NCBI GenBank assembly: GCA_026003335.1
Contig: BPHB01000002.1
Span: 186,001-250,000 of the forward strand
Direction: 5' to 3'
Length of the DNA stretch: 64,000 nt
Origin: Chitinophagales bacterium
GTDB lineage: Bacteria; Bacteroidota; Bacteroidia; Chitinophagales; CAIOSU01
Below the pieces are notes generated by a model. It searched no databases. It saw nothing but the letters and a program-made list of their open reading frames with translations, and was not told where the DNA came from. Within the stretch, counting starts at the first letter, position 1, and each line of letters begins with the position of its first letter. Both the position numbers and the translations under genes were made by a program. This document shows, piece by piece, positions 1 through 9,071 of this stretch.

Positions 1-137
1 TGAATCAATTGTTCATTGAGTACGTCCATCATCTCCAGAAAGGACTGGTCAGGTGAAACATTTTTTACCTCGTAAGTAACTAGTCTTCCGGTGTCGTTTC
101 GGTTCTTTTGCCTCCAGACTTTCAGTGTGATGTTCAT
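1..137 (-). CDS. sdhB: Succinate dehydrogenase/fumarate reductase iron-sulfur subunit (N-terminal fragment)
   Basis: Partial gene cut by the left edge; only the first 45 codons are present. Translating down from the ATG at 137 gives a start [18 protein letters not shown], followed by a region ending [12 protein letters not shown]. This matches the N-terminal plant-type ferredoxin domain of SdhB, just before the first cysteine cluster, which would lie outside the window. SdhB carries the three Fe-S clusters that pass electrons from SdhA-bound FAD to the membrane subunit. It starts 12 bases after the sdhA stop, completing the order sdhC-sdhA-sdhB usual in Bacteroidota. The cysteines cannot be checked here; the call rests on the N-terminal pattern and context. 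Confidence 0.85.
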   Translation of the reverse strand, partial: MNITLKVWRQKNRNDTGRLVTYEVKNVSPDQSFLEMMDVLNEQLI

Positions 138-149
138 GCGTGTGGGTGT

Positions 150-2162
150 TTATTTGTATGAACGCTGCGTCACTTTTACATTCTCAAATATCAACGGCTC
201 TTTGTGCAGCACAGCCTTGCCAGGATCCTCCTGATATTGCCAGGCGGCAACATAGGAGAAATGCTCATCATCGCGGAGCGCTTCTCCGTCTTCGGTCTGA
301 TATTCTTCACGGAAATGCCCTCCGCAGGATTCGTTGCGGTGGAGGGCATCCACACACATCAACTCACCGAGTTCAAGAAAATCAGCTACCCGTCCGGCTT
401 TTTCCAGCTCCGGATTCAGGTTATTCAATTCGCCCGGCACGCGTATTTCTTTCCAAAACTCTTCTCTGAGTGCCCTGATTTCCTGAATGGCTTCTTTCAA
501 ACCCTTTTCGTTGCGTGACATGCCGCATTTATCCCACATGATTTTACCCAGTTGCTTATGGAAATAGTCTGCACTGTAGTACCCTTTGTTTTGTATGAGT
601 CGTTCCAGGCGATCTTTGACTTCTTTTTCTGCTTTTTCAAATTCAGGGCTGTTAGTTGTTATTTTTCCGGTGCGAATGTCATCGGCCAGGTAATCACCAA
701 TGGTGTAGGGGATAATAAAATACCCATCGGCAAGACCTTGCATGAGGGCGGATGCTCCAAGGCGGTTGGCGCCATGATCGCTGAAATTGGCCTCTCCCAG
801 TGCATAACATCCCGGAATGGTGGTCATCAGATTATAATCAACCCACAAACCACCCATGGTATAATGCACCGCAGGATAAATTTTCATGGGTGTTTCATAG
901 GGATTTTCATCGGTGATATGATGATACATCTCAAAGAGGTTGCCGTATTTGGCAGCGATCACTTCGCGTCCCAGCTTTATTATTTCTTCTTCGGAGGCGT
1001 TATGCAGCCCCAGCATATTGGCCTGTTCTGTGCCGTATCTTTTTATTGCGGAGGCAAAATCCAGAAATACGGCCTGCCCTGTTTTGTTGACGCCATACCC
1101 TGCATCACAACGTTCTTTTGCTGCGCGGGAGGCTACATCACGAGGTACGAGGTTACCGTAAGATGGATACCTTCTTTCCAGATAATAATCGCGGTCTTCT
1201 TCCGGAATATCTTTAGCTTTCTTTCTTCCTTCTCTTATGGCCTGGGCATCTTCCAGTTTTTTCGGCACCCATATCCTTCCGTCATTGCGCAACGATTCCG
1301 ACATCAGGGTGAGTTTGGATTGATAATCGCCTGAAACCGGGATACAGGTAGGGTGAATCTGCGTGTAGCAGGGATTGGCAAAGAACGCCCCTCGCTTATG
1401 GGCTTTCCAGGAAGCGGTTACATTGGAGCCCATTGCATTGGTGGACAGAAAGAAGACGTTGCCATATCCACCCGTACAGAGGAGCACCGCATGGGCGGCA
1501 TGCCGCTCCAGTTCGCCTGTGATGAGATTGCGCGCAATGATGCCGCGCGCTTTCCCGTCTATAATTACCAAATCCAGCATTTCGTGGCGGCTGAACATAT
1601 TTATTCTGCCCTTGCCGATCTGGCGGCTCATGGCAGAATAAGCTCCCAGCAGCAGCTGCTGTCCGGTTTGTCCTTTTGCATAAAAAGTGCGCGATACCTG
1701 CACCCCACCAAAGGAGCGGTTGTCAAGCAGGCCCCCATATTCCCGCGCAAATGGCACACCCTGCATCACGCACTGGTCAATAATATTTGCCGAAACTTCT
1801 GCCAGGCGGTACACGTTGGCTTCGCGGGCACGATAGTCGCCTCCTTTAATGGTGTCATAAAACAGCCGGTAAACGCTGTCATTATCATTCTGATAATTTT
1901 TGGCTGCATTAATTCCACCCTGTGCAGCAATAGAATGCGCTCTGCGCGGGCTGTCCTGAAAGCAAAAAGCTTTTACATTGTATCCCAACTCTGCAAGGGA
2001 GGCCGCAGCCGAGGCGCCCGCCAAACCGGTGCCTACCACGATAACATCCAGTTTGCGCTTATTGGCCGGATTTACTACCCGTATTGAGTTTTTATGCTTT
2101 GTCCATTTCTCAGCCAGTGGCCCGTCTGGTATTTTAGAATCTAATCGCATACTTCCTTTCAT
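150..2162 (-). CDS. sdhA: Succinate dehydrogenase/fumarate reductase flavoprotein subunit
   Basis: Oxidises succinate to fumarate in the TCA cycle at the cytoplasmic face of the membrane. The 670-residue length fits the long SdhA of the Bacteroidota/epsilon type. The FAD dinucleotide motif GTGLAG is at residues 44-49. The flavinylation histidine is expected at H76 in [11 protein letters not shown]. The substrate region HPTCIP...SESLRNDG, the [11 protein letters not shown] segment and the C-terminal FAD motif [21 protein letters not shown] are all present. Its ATG overlaps the sdhC stop by 4 bases (ATGA), implying translational coupling. A second in-frame ATG lies four codons in; either start is possible. 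No defect is seen. Confidence 0.97.
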   Translation of the reverse strand: MKGSMRLDSKIPDGPLAEKWTKHKNSIRVVNPANKRKLDVIVVGTGLAGASAAASLAELGYNVKAFCFQDSPRRAHSIAAQGGINAAKNYQNDNDSVYRLFYDTIKGGDYRAREANVYRLAEVSANIIDQCVMQGVPFAREYGGLLDNRSFGGVQVSRTFYAKGQTGQQLLLGAYSAMSRQIGKGRINMFSRHEMLDLVIIDGKARGIIARNLITGELERHAAHAVLLCTGGYGNVFFLSTNAMGSNVTASWKAHKRGAFFANPCYTQIHPTCIPVSGDYQSKLTLMSESLRNDGRIWVPKKLEDAQAIREGRKKAKDIPEEDRDYYLERRYPSYGNLVPRDVASRAAKERCDAGYGVNKTGQAVFLDFASAIKRYGTEQANMLGLHNASEEEIIKLGREVIAAKYGNLFEMYHHITDENPYETPMKIYPAVHYTMGGLWVDYNLMTTIPGCYALGEANFSDHGANRLGASALMQGLADGYFIIPYTIGDYLADDIRTGKITTNSPEFEKAEKEVKDRLERLIQNKGYYSADYFHKQLGKIMWDKCGMSRNEKGLKEAIQEIRALREEFWKEIRVPGELNNLNPELEKAGRVADFLELGELMCVDALHRNESCGGHFREEYQTEDGEALRDDEHFSYVAAWQYQEDPGKAVLHKEPLIFENVKVTQRSYK

Positions 2163-2872
2163 CTAAAGAAAAGGTAAATGTAAACAGGGATACAGGCAAA
2201 GCCAAGCGGAATCAGTATTGCAAACGCTAACCCGGCTTTTCTATACCACGAGCCCGGATCTGTACTATGGACACCCAGCGACTGGAAGCTGCTATGAAAT
2301 CCATGCATCAGGTGCAGGCTTAACGCTACCATACACACCACATAAATAGCCACATACCACCAGATCTTAAATGACTCAATGACAATGCTGTACACATCAT
2401 GCACTTCCATTCCGGCCGGAAAGACCATTCCAAACAAGCCAACGGGTTGTTGCAGAATGTAACTCTCTACTCCACCAAAGCGCGCCTTAGCAAAAAAATT
2501 AGATAAATGAATAATCAGAAAAATAAGGATGATGATACCTAAAAAAGGCATGTTGCGCGAAGTCCAGCTTGCATTAGCAGAGCCCCGGTATACGGCATAA
2601 GACACCGGGCGCGCCATACGGTTGCGGGCGGTAAGAATAACCGACATGACCACATGACCCAGAATACTGGCAAACAGCACGACCTCTATTACCCGTATCA
2701 GAGGGTTATGCGTCAGAAAATGGGAGTACACGTTAAACTTGTCTCTGGATACAAGCAGCAGCAAATTGCCGCTGAGATGCTCCACCAGAAAAAGGCATAG
2801 GAACAAGCCGGTCAGAGACATGAAGACTTTTCTTCCGATAGAGGTATTGAGAAATGCTTTTGACTCACTCAA
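2159..2872 (-). CDS. sdhC: Succinate dehydrogenase cytochrome b subunit
   Basis: Membrane anchor of the succinate dehydrogenase complex; links SdhAB to the quinone pool. It has 237 residues with about five hydrophobic helices and histidines suited to heme b ligation (in [22 protein letters not shown] and [12 protein letters not shown]). This is the single-subunit B-type/di-heme anchor family, not the SdhC+SdhD pair. The start is TTG at 2872: no in-frame ATG occurs upstream before a stop. The residues between TTG and the first ATG ([16 protein letters not shown]) match the family's conserved N-terminus, so starting at the internal ATG (2821) would remove conserved sequence. First gene of the operon. 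Confidence 0.93.
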   Translation of the reverse strand: MSESKAFLNTSIGRKVFMSLTGLFLCLFLVEHLSGNLLLLVSRDKFNVYSHFLTHNPLIRVIEVVLFASILGHVVMSVILTARNRMARPVSYAVYRGSANASWTSRNMPFLGIIILIFLIIHLSNFFAKARFGGVESYILQQPVGLFGMVFPAGMEVHDVYSIVIESFKIWWYVAIYVVCMVALSLHLMHGFHSSFQSLGVHSTDPGSWYRKAGLAFAILIPLGFACIPVYIYLFFR

Positions 2873-2896
2873 GGCAGGGTAGCATTTTTTTCAGCG

Positions 2897-2904
2897 CAAA
2901 TATA
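2897..2904 (-). promoter_or_regulatory. Predicted -7 promoter box of the sdh operon
   Basis: On the minus strand these bases read TATATTTG, an exact match to the TAnnTTTG -7 element of the Bacteroidota primary sigma factor. It lies 24 bases before the sdhC TTG, leaving a short leader of roughly 15-18 nt. No clear TTTG is found at the expected -33 spacing, so the call rests on the -7 box and position. Confidence 0.45.
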
Positions 2905-3028
2905 GAAATCACTTTTTTATCTTGCCCGCAAGATGTTTACCCTCACTCATTCCTGAAGTTTACACTTATTTGTTTTCCCGGAATGCAGAGTGCTCCCTGC
3001 GGTAAAAAATCAAACGGCAGCATCATTT

Positions 3029-3610
3029 CTATTTTCCAAAAAGCTTTTGTTCCACAAGCTCACAAATGATATGTCCGATAAGAATATGCGCTTCCTGTAT
3101 GCGGGCGGTGTTGTCGGAAGGCACCTTAATTAAAACAGCGCAATAAGGATCCAGACGGGCTTTCCTGATACCGGTAAGCCCTATGGTAATCATCTTCATC
3201 TTTCTGGCAATTTTCGCAGCAAGCACCACGTTGGGGGAGTTGCCGGAAGTGGAGAGAGCAATCAGCACATCATCGGGGCGGCCCTTGGCCTCAATAAGCC
3301 GGCTGTACACCTGATCAAATGCATAATCATTGGCGGTGGCAGTAAGATAGGAGGTATTCACATGCAATGCTTCTGCAAAGAGAGGAGGCCTGTTGAGCAT
3401 AAACCTACCGGAAAGCTCTGCCGCAATGTGCTGAGCATCGGCAGCGCTGCCCCCATTACCACATAAGAGCACCTTGCCCCCGTTTTGGAAACACTGCACC
3501 AGCGTTTGTGCGGCCTCTGCAATGGTTTGTACTATACGGGTATCGGCCTGAATTTTTTCCTTTACACGGATGCTTTCTTTAATGATTTCTTGCACACAAC
3601 GGCCTTGCAT
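3029..3610 (-). CDS. gmhA: Phosphoheptose isomerase (SIS domain)
   Basis: Converts sedoheptulose 7-phosphate to glycero-manno-heptose 7-phosphate, the first step toward ADP-heptose for lipopolysaccharide core. The SIS motif CGNGGSAADAQHIAAELSGRF holds the catalytic Glu region, TANDYAFDQVYSR follows, and a late EAHILIGHIICELVE supplies the expected catalytic/metal His. The frame is open up to an ATG at 3676, but I use the ATG at 3610 (193 residues). Family members usually begin close to the ESIRVKEKI helix, and the longer start would leave only 24 bases to the divergent gene. Cytoplasmic, tetrameric in known relatives. Divergent from a glycosyltransferase, consistent with an envelope-sugar role. 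Confidence 0.9.
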   Translation of the reverse strand: MQGRCVQEIIKESIRVKEKIQADTRIVQTIAEAAQTLVQCFQNGGKVLLCGNGGSAADAQHIAAELSGRFMLNRPPLFAEALHVNTSYLTATANDYAFDQVYSRLIEAKGRPDDVLIALSTSGNSPNVVLAAKIARKMKMITIGLTGIRKARLDPYCAVLIKVPSDNTARIQEAHILIGHIICELVEQKLFGK

Positions 3611-3700
3611 GGGCACAGGGTTATGGTTAGTGCTATTTTTGAGCGTGCAAGTTACACATATCTCTGCTGAAAGCATGTACTTAAACCCTCCGGTTTACAG

Positions 3701-4972
3701 ATGACTCCCAGACGCATTCTCATTTTCGGGCCGGGCCCGCGGTTTAAAGGGGGTATCGCCAATTATACCGTTTCCCTGGCACGTGCACTTAAACAGTATG
3801 GAAATGCTGAAGTGCATATCGTTTCGTGGACACAGCAGTACCCTTCCATCATTCCCCGTGACTTTTTTGACCGCGAAAGCCGAAAAGACTTGCTGGAAGG
3901 CACCGGCATCACCGTGAAGTATATTACCAACTACAATAATCCTTTCAGCTGGAAAAGCACTTACGAATATATCCGCGATTGGAACCCCGATATGGTCATT
4001 TTTCAATGGGCTATTACGCTACAGGGATTTCCGATTGGATATATCAGCAAAAAGCTCACGCGCCATAAAGAAATAGAGCAGGTTTTTGTGCTGCATAACG
4101 TGCAACAGAAAGAAGCCAGCCGTATTGATCGCCTGGGCACGCGCTGCGGCCTGAAATATGGGCATACTTTTGTAGTGCTTTCTTATCCCAATGCCCGGGA
4201 ATTGCAGCAGATGTTTCCGGAACTAAAGTTTACCCTTACCGAAAACGGAGAACGCGCCCGGGATGGCAGTCGCACCATTTTAAAGCTGTTTCATCCGGTG
4301 TATGACATCTTCACTCCGCATCCCGATTTTGATGCAGAAAAATTTAAAGCCGAACTGGGACTGAAAAAGCATGTGTTTCTTTTTTTTGGTTTTATCCGCA
4401 AATACAAGGGCCTGCACTATGCTATCCGGGCTTTTGCCCGCGTTGTGCAAAGAAGAAAAGACGTATCTCTGCTTATCGTAGGTGAATCTTTCTGGAAAAC
4501 GCTGCCCGATACCTTTTCAGCCAGATTAAAAAAAACGCTCTTCTGCCTGGCACAAACGCTATTGGTAAAAAATAAAAGCAATGAGCAGGATTATCGTCCC
4601 TTGCAGCTTATAAAGCAATTGCATCTGGAAAAGGATGTTGTGGTCGTTAATCGCTTTGTGCCCAATGAAGAAGTCTATAAGTATTTTCAGGTTGCTGATG
4701 CCCTGCTGAACTTTTACACCACTTCTGCCCCCTCCGGTGTTGAGTCTATTGCCTACAACTTCGCATTGCCGGTGATAGCCACCCGCGTGGGACATTATAT
4801 GGAAACCATTCAGGAAGGATATAACGGCTACCTGGCCCAGCCCGGCAACATTGAGTCCATGGCCGAGCAAATGATCCGCCTCATTGATCATCCTATTGAC
4901 AGAAATCATGTAAAAGAAACTGCCCGCAAATACAGCTGGGAAAACTACGTTCGCCTGCTGCTTAACCGATAA
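3701..4972 (+). CDS. Family 4-type glycosyltransferase
   Basis: 423-residue GT-B fold glycosyltransferase. The N-terminal half begins with the acceptor-side Gly-rich loop (FGPGPRFKGGIANYTVSLARAL). The C-terminal half has FFGFIRKYKGLHYAIRAF and the GT4 nucleotide-sugar region TTSAPSGVESIAYNFALPVIATRVGG-like (here ending RVGHYMETI), where the usual EGFGL/EA motif is modified to SGVES. It probably transfers a hexose to a glycolipid or polysaccharide precursor; donor and acceptor cannot be read from sequence. It is divergent from gmhA and convergent with the CDF transporter. The ATG at 3701 starts directly at the first conserved strand, so the start is well supported. Confidence 0.85.
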   Translation: MTPRRILIFGPGPRFKGGIANYTVSLARALKQYGNAEVHIVSWTQQYPSIIPRDFFDRESRKDLLEGTGITVKYITNYNNPFSWKSTYEYIRDWNPDMVIFQWAITLQGFPIGYISKKLTRHKEIEQVFVLHNVQQKEASRIDRLGTRCGLKYGHTFVVLSYPNARELQQMFPELKFTLTENGERARDGSRTILKLFHPVYDIFTPHPDFDAEKFKAELGLKKHVFLFFGFIRKYKGLHYAIRAFARVVQRRKDVSLLIVGESFWKTLPDTFSARLKKTLFCLAQTLLVKNKSNEQDYRPLQLIKQLHLEKDVVVVNRFVPNEEVYKYFQVADALLNFYTTSAPSGVESIAYNFALPVIATRVGHYMETIQEGYNGYLAQPGNIESMAEQMIRLIDHPIDRNHVKETARKYSWENYVRLLLNR

Positions 4973-5027
4973 CTCTGTTCATGGCTGATACAGGCAGCAA
5001 TACCACCTACTGCCGGTGATATTCGGT

Positions 5028-6020
5028 TTATTTCTCAATGGAATGCTTTTCATTGCGCAGAATAGCATCCAAATCCCAGGTGATTTTTTTAATAAACGGA
5101 TGCTGACGCACCGGGCAATTTTCAAGCTGGCATATTTTGCATGAATCCGGAATACAGGGGTCGGTATGAATAAAAAATTCCACATTTCGCTCAATATGCT
5201 TATTCACGGCTGAAGCCACCGCCTCTACTTCGTGATGAGATTCCCTGAGGGTAAAATACCAGGGCAACGTAAGATGACAGTCAATATGCAGTAAGGGTCC
5301 ATATTTAATCACCCGTATGTTATGAATATCAACCCAGGTGTTCTTGCGATTGCTTTCCAGGGCCGAAGCTACTTTTTTGAGCACCTCAAAATCGGCTTCA
5401 TCCATTATGCCTGAAATAGATTTTCTTACTATCCGAAACCCCACTACGGCAATCCATATTCCGAAGCTCATAGCTATGACACTATCCAGCCATGTGATGC
5501 CTGTAAGGTAAACAACAAGCAATCCTGCCAGCAATCCGGCTGTTGTATAGGCATCTGAAAGCAGATGCTTTCCATCTGCCATCATGGTTTCGGAGTGATG
5601 TTTCTTCCCGTAACGAATCAGAATAAACCCCGTCAGGTAGTTAATCAGACCGGTAAAGCCAATAAGACCAATGCCCTCCCTGAGGTGGCCGATCTGGGCA
5701 GGAAATATCAGGTCATACCCTGCCTTGAGCAAAATGGAAGTACCCGCTGCCAGTATCAACATCCCTTCAAGTCCGGCAGAAAGAAATTCCACTTTCCCAT
5801 GACCATAAGGATGATCGCGGTCAGAGGGCTTGGCAGCAAGCACCAGGCTGTAAAGGGCAAAAGAACCGGCTACTACATTTATGACTGACTCCAAAGCATC
5901 TGATAAAATAGCATTGGAGCCGGTGAGAAAAAAAGCTGCAAACTTTATCAGCATGAGCATCACGCTGACAACCACTGCTGCTGTCTGTATACGAATAGGA
6001 GAAAATCTATTATCAGGCAC
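5028..6020 (-). CDS. Cation diffusion facilitator family transporter with Cys-rich tail
   Basis: 330-residue inner-membrane metal/proton antiporter of the CDF family, with about six TM helices and a cytoplasmic C-terminal domain. The TM5 metal site H-x3-D is visible in KHLLSDAY. The TM2 site reads SDALESVIN, so the usual H/D-x3-D is E44-x3-N48. The C-terminus carries C289-x4-C-x2-C-x4-C302 in DPCIPDSCKICQLENC, a feature common in Bacteroidota homologs that may bind metal. The start is GTG at 6020 with no in-frame ATG upstream; the first internal ATG lies inside TM1. Substrate (Fe, Zn or Mn) cannot be decided from sequence. Confidence 0.88.
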   Translation of the reverse strand: MPDNRFSPIRIQTAAVVVSVMLMLIKFAAFFLTGSNAILSDALESVINVVAGSFALYSLVLAAKPSDRDHPYGHGKVEFLSAGLEGMLILAAGTSILLKAGYDLIFPAQIGHLREGIGLIGFTGLINYLTGFILIRYGKKHHSETMMADGKHLLSDAYTTAGLLAGLLVVYLTGITWLDSVIAMSFGIWIAVVGFRIVRKSISGIMDEADFEVLKKVASALESNRKNTWVDIHNIRVIKYGPLLHIDCHLTLPWYFTLRESHHEVEAVASAVNKHIERNVEFFIHTDPCIPDSCKICQLENCPVRQHPFIKKITWDLDAILRNEKHSIEK

Positions 6021-6085
6021 TGCTCTGATGCTTAAATTAAATGATGTTCGCCGAGAGGCTCGGAAGTTTACTGCTTGCCTACCTA

Positions 6086-8020
6086 TCAGCCAACCGGTGA
6101 TTTATAGCTGCGATAACCTGTAATTACCGCCCGGTATAACAAAAAGCAACACAACGCCAAAGCGAGCAATCCAGCCATATCGGGTAATGTCAGCTTAAAA
6201 AAGCGCAGAATCTCCGAGTCTCCGGTGGCTGCAATAGGTATAGCCAGCAGAATTCCCAACACAGCTTCTCCCGTTATCAGCCCCGACGCAAAAAGCAGTC
6301 CGGCATTTTCCGCAGCTGATTTTGCCTGCTGATGGTTTGCAGTATCTGCTTTGTTTTGCAGAAAACGACCTGTCAGATAGGCTATCAGACCTCCGATAAA
6401 AATGGCCGTGTCCAGATAAAGAGGCAAATACATTCCAACGGCTACAGCAAGCACAGGAAGACGGAAAGAGGCGTTCCTTCTGGCCAGCATCTGATCACCG
6501 ATAATGAGGGCAACACCTATGCCGGCACCTATGGCAATGATCGTCCACGGAAGATTGCCTCCAAAGACTCCCTCAGCCACACTGCGCATAAGAGAAGCCT
6601 GCGGGGCCGACAACTTTTCCGAGCCAATTGTATAAGCATCATTTAGCAGATTCAGCACTGGAGCCATCACCAGCGCTCCGGCTATGACACCAATAAACTC
6701 CACCAGTTGCTGTCTGTAGGGTGTGGCCCCCAACAGATGACCGGCTTTTAAATCCTGCATAACATCACCGGAAATGGCTGCAGCACAGCACACCACCGAG
6801 CCAATCATGACCGCTGAAGCTGCACCCACAGGCGAATCGGTTCCCGCAAGGGCTACAAGAATGAGCGCAGAGGTCAGCACGGTAGCAATGGTTACCCCTG
6901 AAATAGGATTATTTGAACTGCCTACCAGACCGGCCATATACCCGGCAACGGCAGAGAAAAGAAATCCGGCCACCATCATGATTACAGTCATCACTGCACT
7001 CAGTGTCACCTGTTGCACTTCACGCAGATATATGATGAAGATGGGGACTACTAAAACACCGATCCCTAAAAGCACCCATGCCATAGGTGCATCATATTCG
7101 GTCCTCAGAGGAGCAGCAACGGCTTTGCCGGTACGGGAAAGCGATAGTTTAAGTGCCTCAGCCAGTTGATTGCGGATACTGATAATAGCCCAAAGCCCTC
7201 CGACAATCATGGCGCCAACACCGAGATAGCGTATCCGGGTGCTCCAAAGCTGAATTCCAAGCTCTGTGGCTGAGAGACCATCCGGAGCTCCGTGCCAGGC
7301 TATGTAAGACGGAATGGCAAGATACCAGCTAATGGCGCCCCCCAGGAAAACCAGAGTGGAAATATTCAGCCCCACGATATATCCCACAGCCATCACGGCA
7401 GGCGTCAGATAGGTGCCGAAATAGAGAAATACTTTGTTTTTAAACAGGAGGCCCGCCTCAAAATGTGCCCCCCACAGTTTCAGACCTTCAGCAATAAATT
7501 TGACCAGTCCTCCCAGTAAACTTCCCCCTGCAAGGTAGCGTATCAGCCCTCCTCCTGTTGTGCCCGCCTTCAGCACTTCAGCCGTGGCTATTCCTTCAGG
7601 GAATTTCAAATTCTGATTTACGATGAGCGCTCTGCGCAAAGGAATGGTGAAAAGCACGCCTAACACTCCACCGGCCAGGGCAATGACTGTTGTTTCCACG
7701 TAATTGAATGACGACCAGTAGTGCATCAGCACCAGCGCGGGTAGGGTGAAAATAACTCCCGCAGCAAGCGATTCACCCGATGATGCTGCCGTCTGCACCA
7801 TATTATTTTCCAGTATAGTATGGTTACGGAAAAAACGCAGCACCGCCATGGAAATCACTGCAGCCGGAATGGAAGCCGAAACCGTCATACCCAGCAGAAG
7901 ACCCAGGTAGGCATTAGCGGCCGCCAGCACTGCTGACAATATAAATCCTAAAAGGATTGCCTTTACAGTTAACTCCGGCAAGTTGACCTGCGCACTGATG
8001 AAAGGTTGCTTATCTGCCAT
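6086..8020 (-). CDS. OPT-family oligopeptide/metal-chelate transporter
   Basis: About 644 residues with 14-16 hydrophobic helices and the OPT signatures AANAYLGLLLGMTVSASIPA, ISGDVMQDLKAGHLLGATP and NPISGVTIAT. OPT proteins are secondary transporters of peptides or metal chelates; bacterial members remain poorly characterised. The frame extends upstream to 8125, but I prefer the ATG at 8020 (MADKQPFISAQVNLPELT). The preceding 35 residues are basic and unlike the family. A TATTTTG promoter-like box lies about 30 bases before this ATG, within the extension. The gene is divergent from an acyl-CoA dehydrogenase gene and shows no linked peptidase that would hint at substrate. Confidence 0.88.
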   Translation of the reverse strand: MADKQPFISAQVNLPELTVKAILLGFILSAVLAAANAYLGLLLGMTVSASIPAAVISMAVLRFFRNHTILENNMVQTAASSGESLAAGVIFTLPALVLMHYWSSFNYVETTVIALAGGVLGVLFTIPLRRALIVNQNLKFPEGIATAEVLKAGTTGGGLIRYLAGGSLLGGLVKFIAEGLKLWGAHFEAGLLFKNKVFLYFGTYLTPAVMAVGYIVGLNISTLVFLGGAISWYLAIPSYIAWHGAPDGLSATELGIQLWSTRIRYLGVGAMIVGGLWAIISIRNQLAEALKLSLSRTGKAVAAPLRTEYDAPMAWVLLGIGVLVVPIFIIYLREVQQVTLSAVMTVIMMVAGFLFSAVAGYMAGLVGSSNNPISGVTIATVLTSALILVALAGTDSPVGAASAVMIGSVVCCAAAISGDVMQDLKAGHLLGATPYRQQLVEFIGVIAGALVMAPVLNLLNDAYTIGSEKLSAPQASLMRSVAEGVFGGNLPWTIIAIGAGIGVALIIGDQMLARRNASFRLPVLAVAVGMYLPLYLDTAIFIGGLIAYLTGRFLQNKADTANHQQAKSAAENAGLLFASGLITGEAVLGILLAIPIAATGDSEILRFFKLTLPDMAGLLALALCCFLLYRAVITGYRSYKSPVG

Positions 8021-8135
8021 CTGATGTTCAATCAAGCGGCAAAATACAGAATGCCGTTTTCGGTGCAAAATGAAATGATTTGAAAAACGATGCTTCCTTT
8101 CTATTTTGCACCCCTTCTGCTTCATCTTTAACTGA

Positions 8136-9038
8136 ATGCTTTACATGATACGCACACCAGAGACTATAAAAAAAGTGCTCATAATCGGCAGTGGTACTAT
8201 GGGCCTGCGCATAGGGCTGCAATGTGCTCTTAAAGGGTATGCCGTATGCCTGTATGACTTGCATGAATCAGCGCTGCAACAGGCAGTCCGTGTTCAAAGT
8301 AAATTGCTGAACTGGCTGATAAAAGACGGTAGAATAACCGATGAGCAAGCTAAAGCCGCACAGCTGCGCATTACCTGTACCACCGACCCTTTGCGGGCGG
8401 CAGAAGATGCCGATTTTGTAAGTGAATCTGTGCTGGAAGACCGCAATGAAAAGAAAGCTGTATATCGCCAATTTGCGCCCCTGCTTCCGAAGAATGCCAT
8501 TATCACTACGAACACCTCTTATATGCTTCCCTCCTGGTTTGCCGAAGACTCAGGCAATCCATCCCGTTTCTGTGCTTTCCATTTTCATGATGTTTTTGTA
8601 GCCAATGTAGTGGATATCATGCCACATGCAGGAACCGACCCCAGGGTAGTAGAGCTTCTGCAGGCTCTGGCTCGCAGGCTGGATCAGGTGCCTATAGTGG
8701 TAGAAAAAGAATCTCACGGCTACGTGTTTAATGCCATGCTGGGTGTTCTGCTGGGTGCTGCAGGCGCGCTGGTTACCAGCGGAGTGGCTAGTATTGAGGA
8801 TGTAGATCGCTCCTGGATGATCAATATGCAAACTGCTATCGGCCCGTTTGGCATCATGGATTCCATCGGACTGGATACCGTATGGCACGTAACCAAAGCC
8901 TATAAAGATGAAAAAAGCGTACGCTTTGCCAAATGGCTGAAAGAATATGTAGATGCCGGTAAGCTGGGCATAAAAACCGGTGAAGGGTTTTACAGATATC
9001 CTGACCCGGCATTTAAAAATCCTGAATTTCTGAAATAG
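8136..9038 (+). CDS. 3-hydroxyacyl-CoA dehydrogenase, variant catalytic motif
   Basis: 300-residue cytoplasmic NAD-dependent dehydrogenase. The Rossmann motif GSGTMG is at residues 18-23, and the C-terminal dimerisation domain (SHGYVFNAMLG, then IGPFGIMDSIGLDTVW) matches the HAD/FadB-like family. The catalytic loop normally reads HFxNP followed several residues later by Glu. Here it is FHFHDVFVANVVDIMPH: the His is present, but NP is DV and the Glu position is Asp. This resembles a Bacteroidota subgroup with HFHN and VDIM motifs. Activity on hydroxybutyryl-CoA-like substrates is inference. A second ATG at 8145 is an equally possible start. It stands alone, with no thiolase or enoyl-CoA hydratase beside it. 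Confidence 0.85.
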   Translation: MLYMIRTPETIKKVLIIGSGTMGLRIGLQCALKGYAVCLYDLHESALQQAVRVQSKLLNWLIKDGRITDEQAKAAQLRITCTTDPLRAAEDADFVSESVLEDRNEKKAVYRQFAPLLPKNAIITTNTSYMLPSWFAEDSGNPSRFCAFHFHDVFVANVVDIMPHAGTDPRVVELLQALARRLDQVPIVVEKESHGYVFNAMLGVLLGAAGALVTSGVASIEDVDRSWMINMQTAIGPFGIMDSIGLDTVWHVTKAYKDEKSVRFAKWLKEYVDAGKLGIKTGEGFYRYPDPAFKNPEFLK

Positions 9039-9071
9039 CTTGCTGTAAAAAAGAGTGGCGTAAGCGGAATG

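Noticed and set aside
552-1334. 260-residue plus-strand frame
   Set aside because: Lies entirely antisense to sdhA, whose sequence is fully conserved; no domain or start signal.
1353-2087. 244-residue plus-strand frame
   Set aside because: Shadow of sdhA on the other strand; low-complexity composition and no recognisable motif.
3611-3676. Upstream extension of gmhA to ATG 3676
   Set aside because: The extra 22 residues are unlike the family, and the shorter start leaves room for promoters of two divergent genes.
8021-8125. N-terminal extension of the OPT transporter
   Set aside because: Basic, non-conserved residues; a promoter-like TATTTTG box falls inside it.
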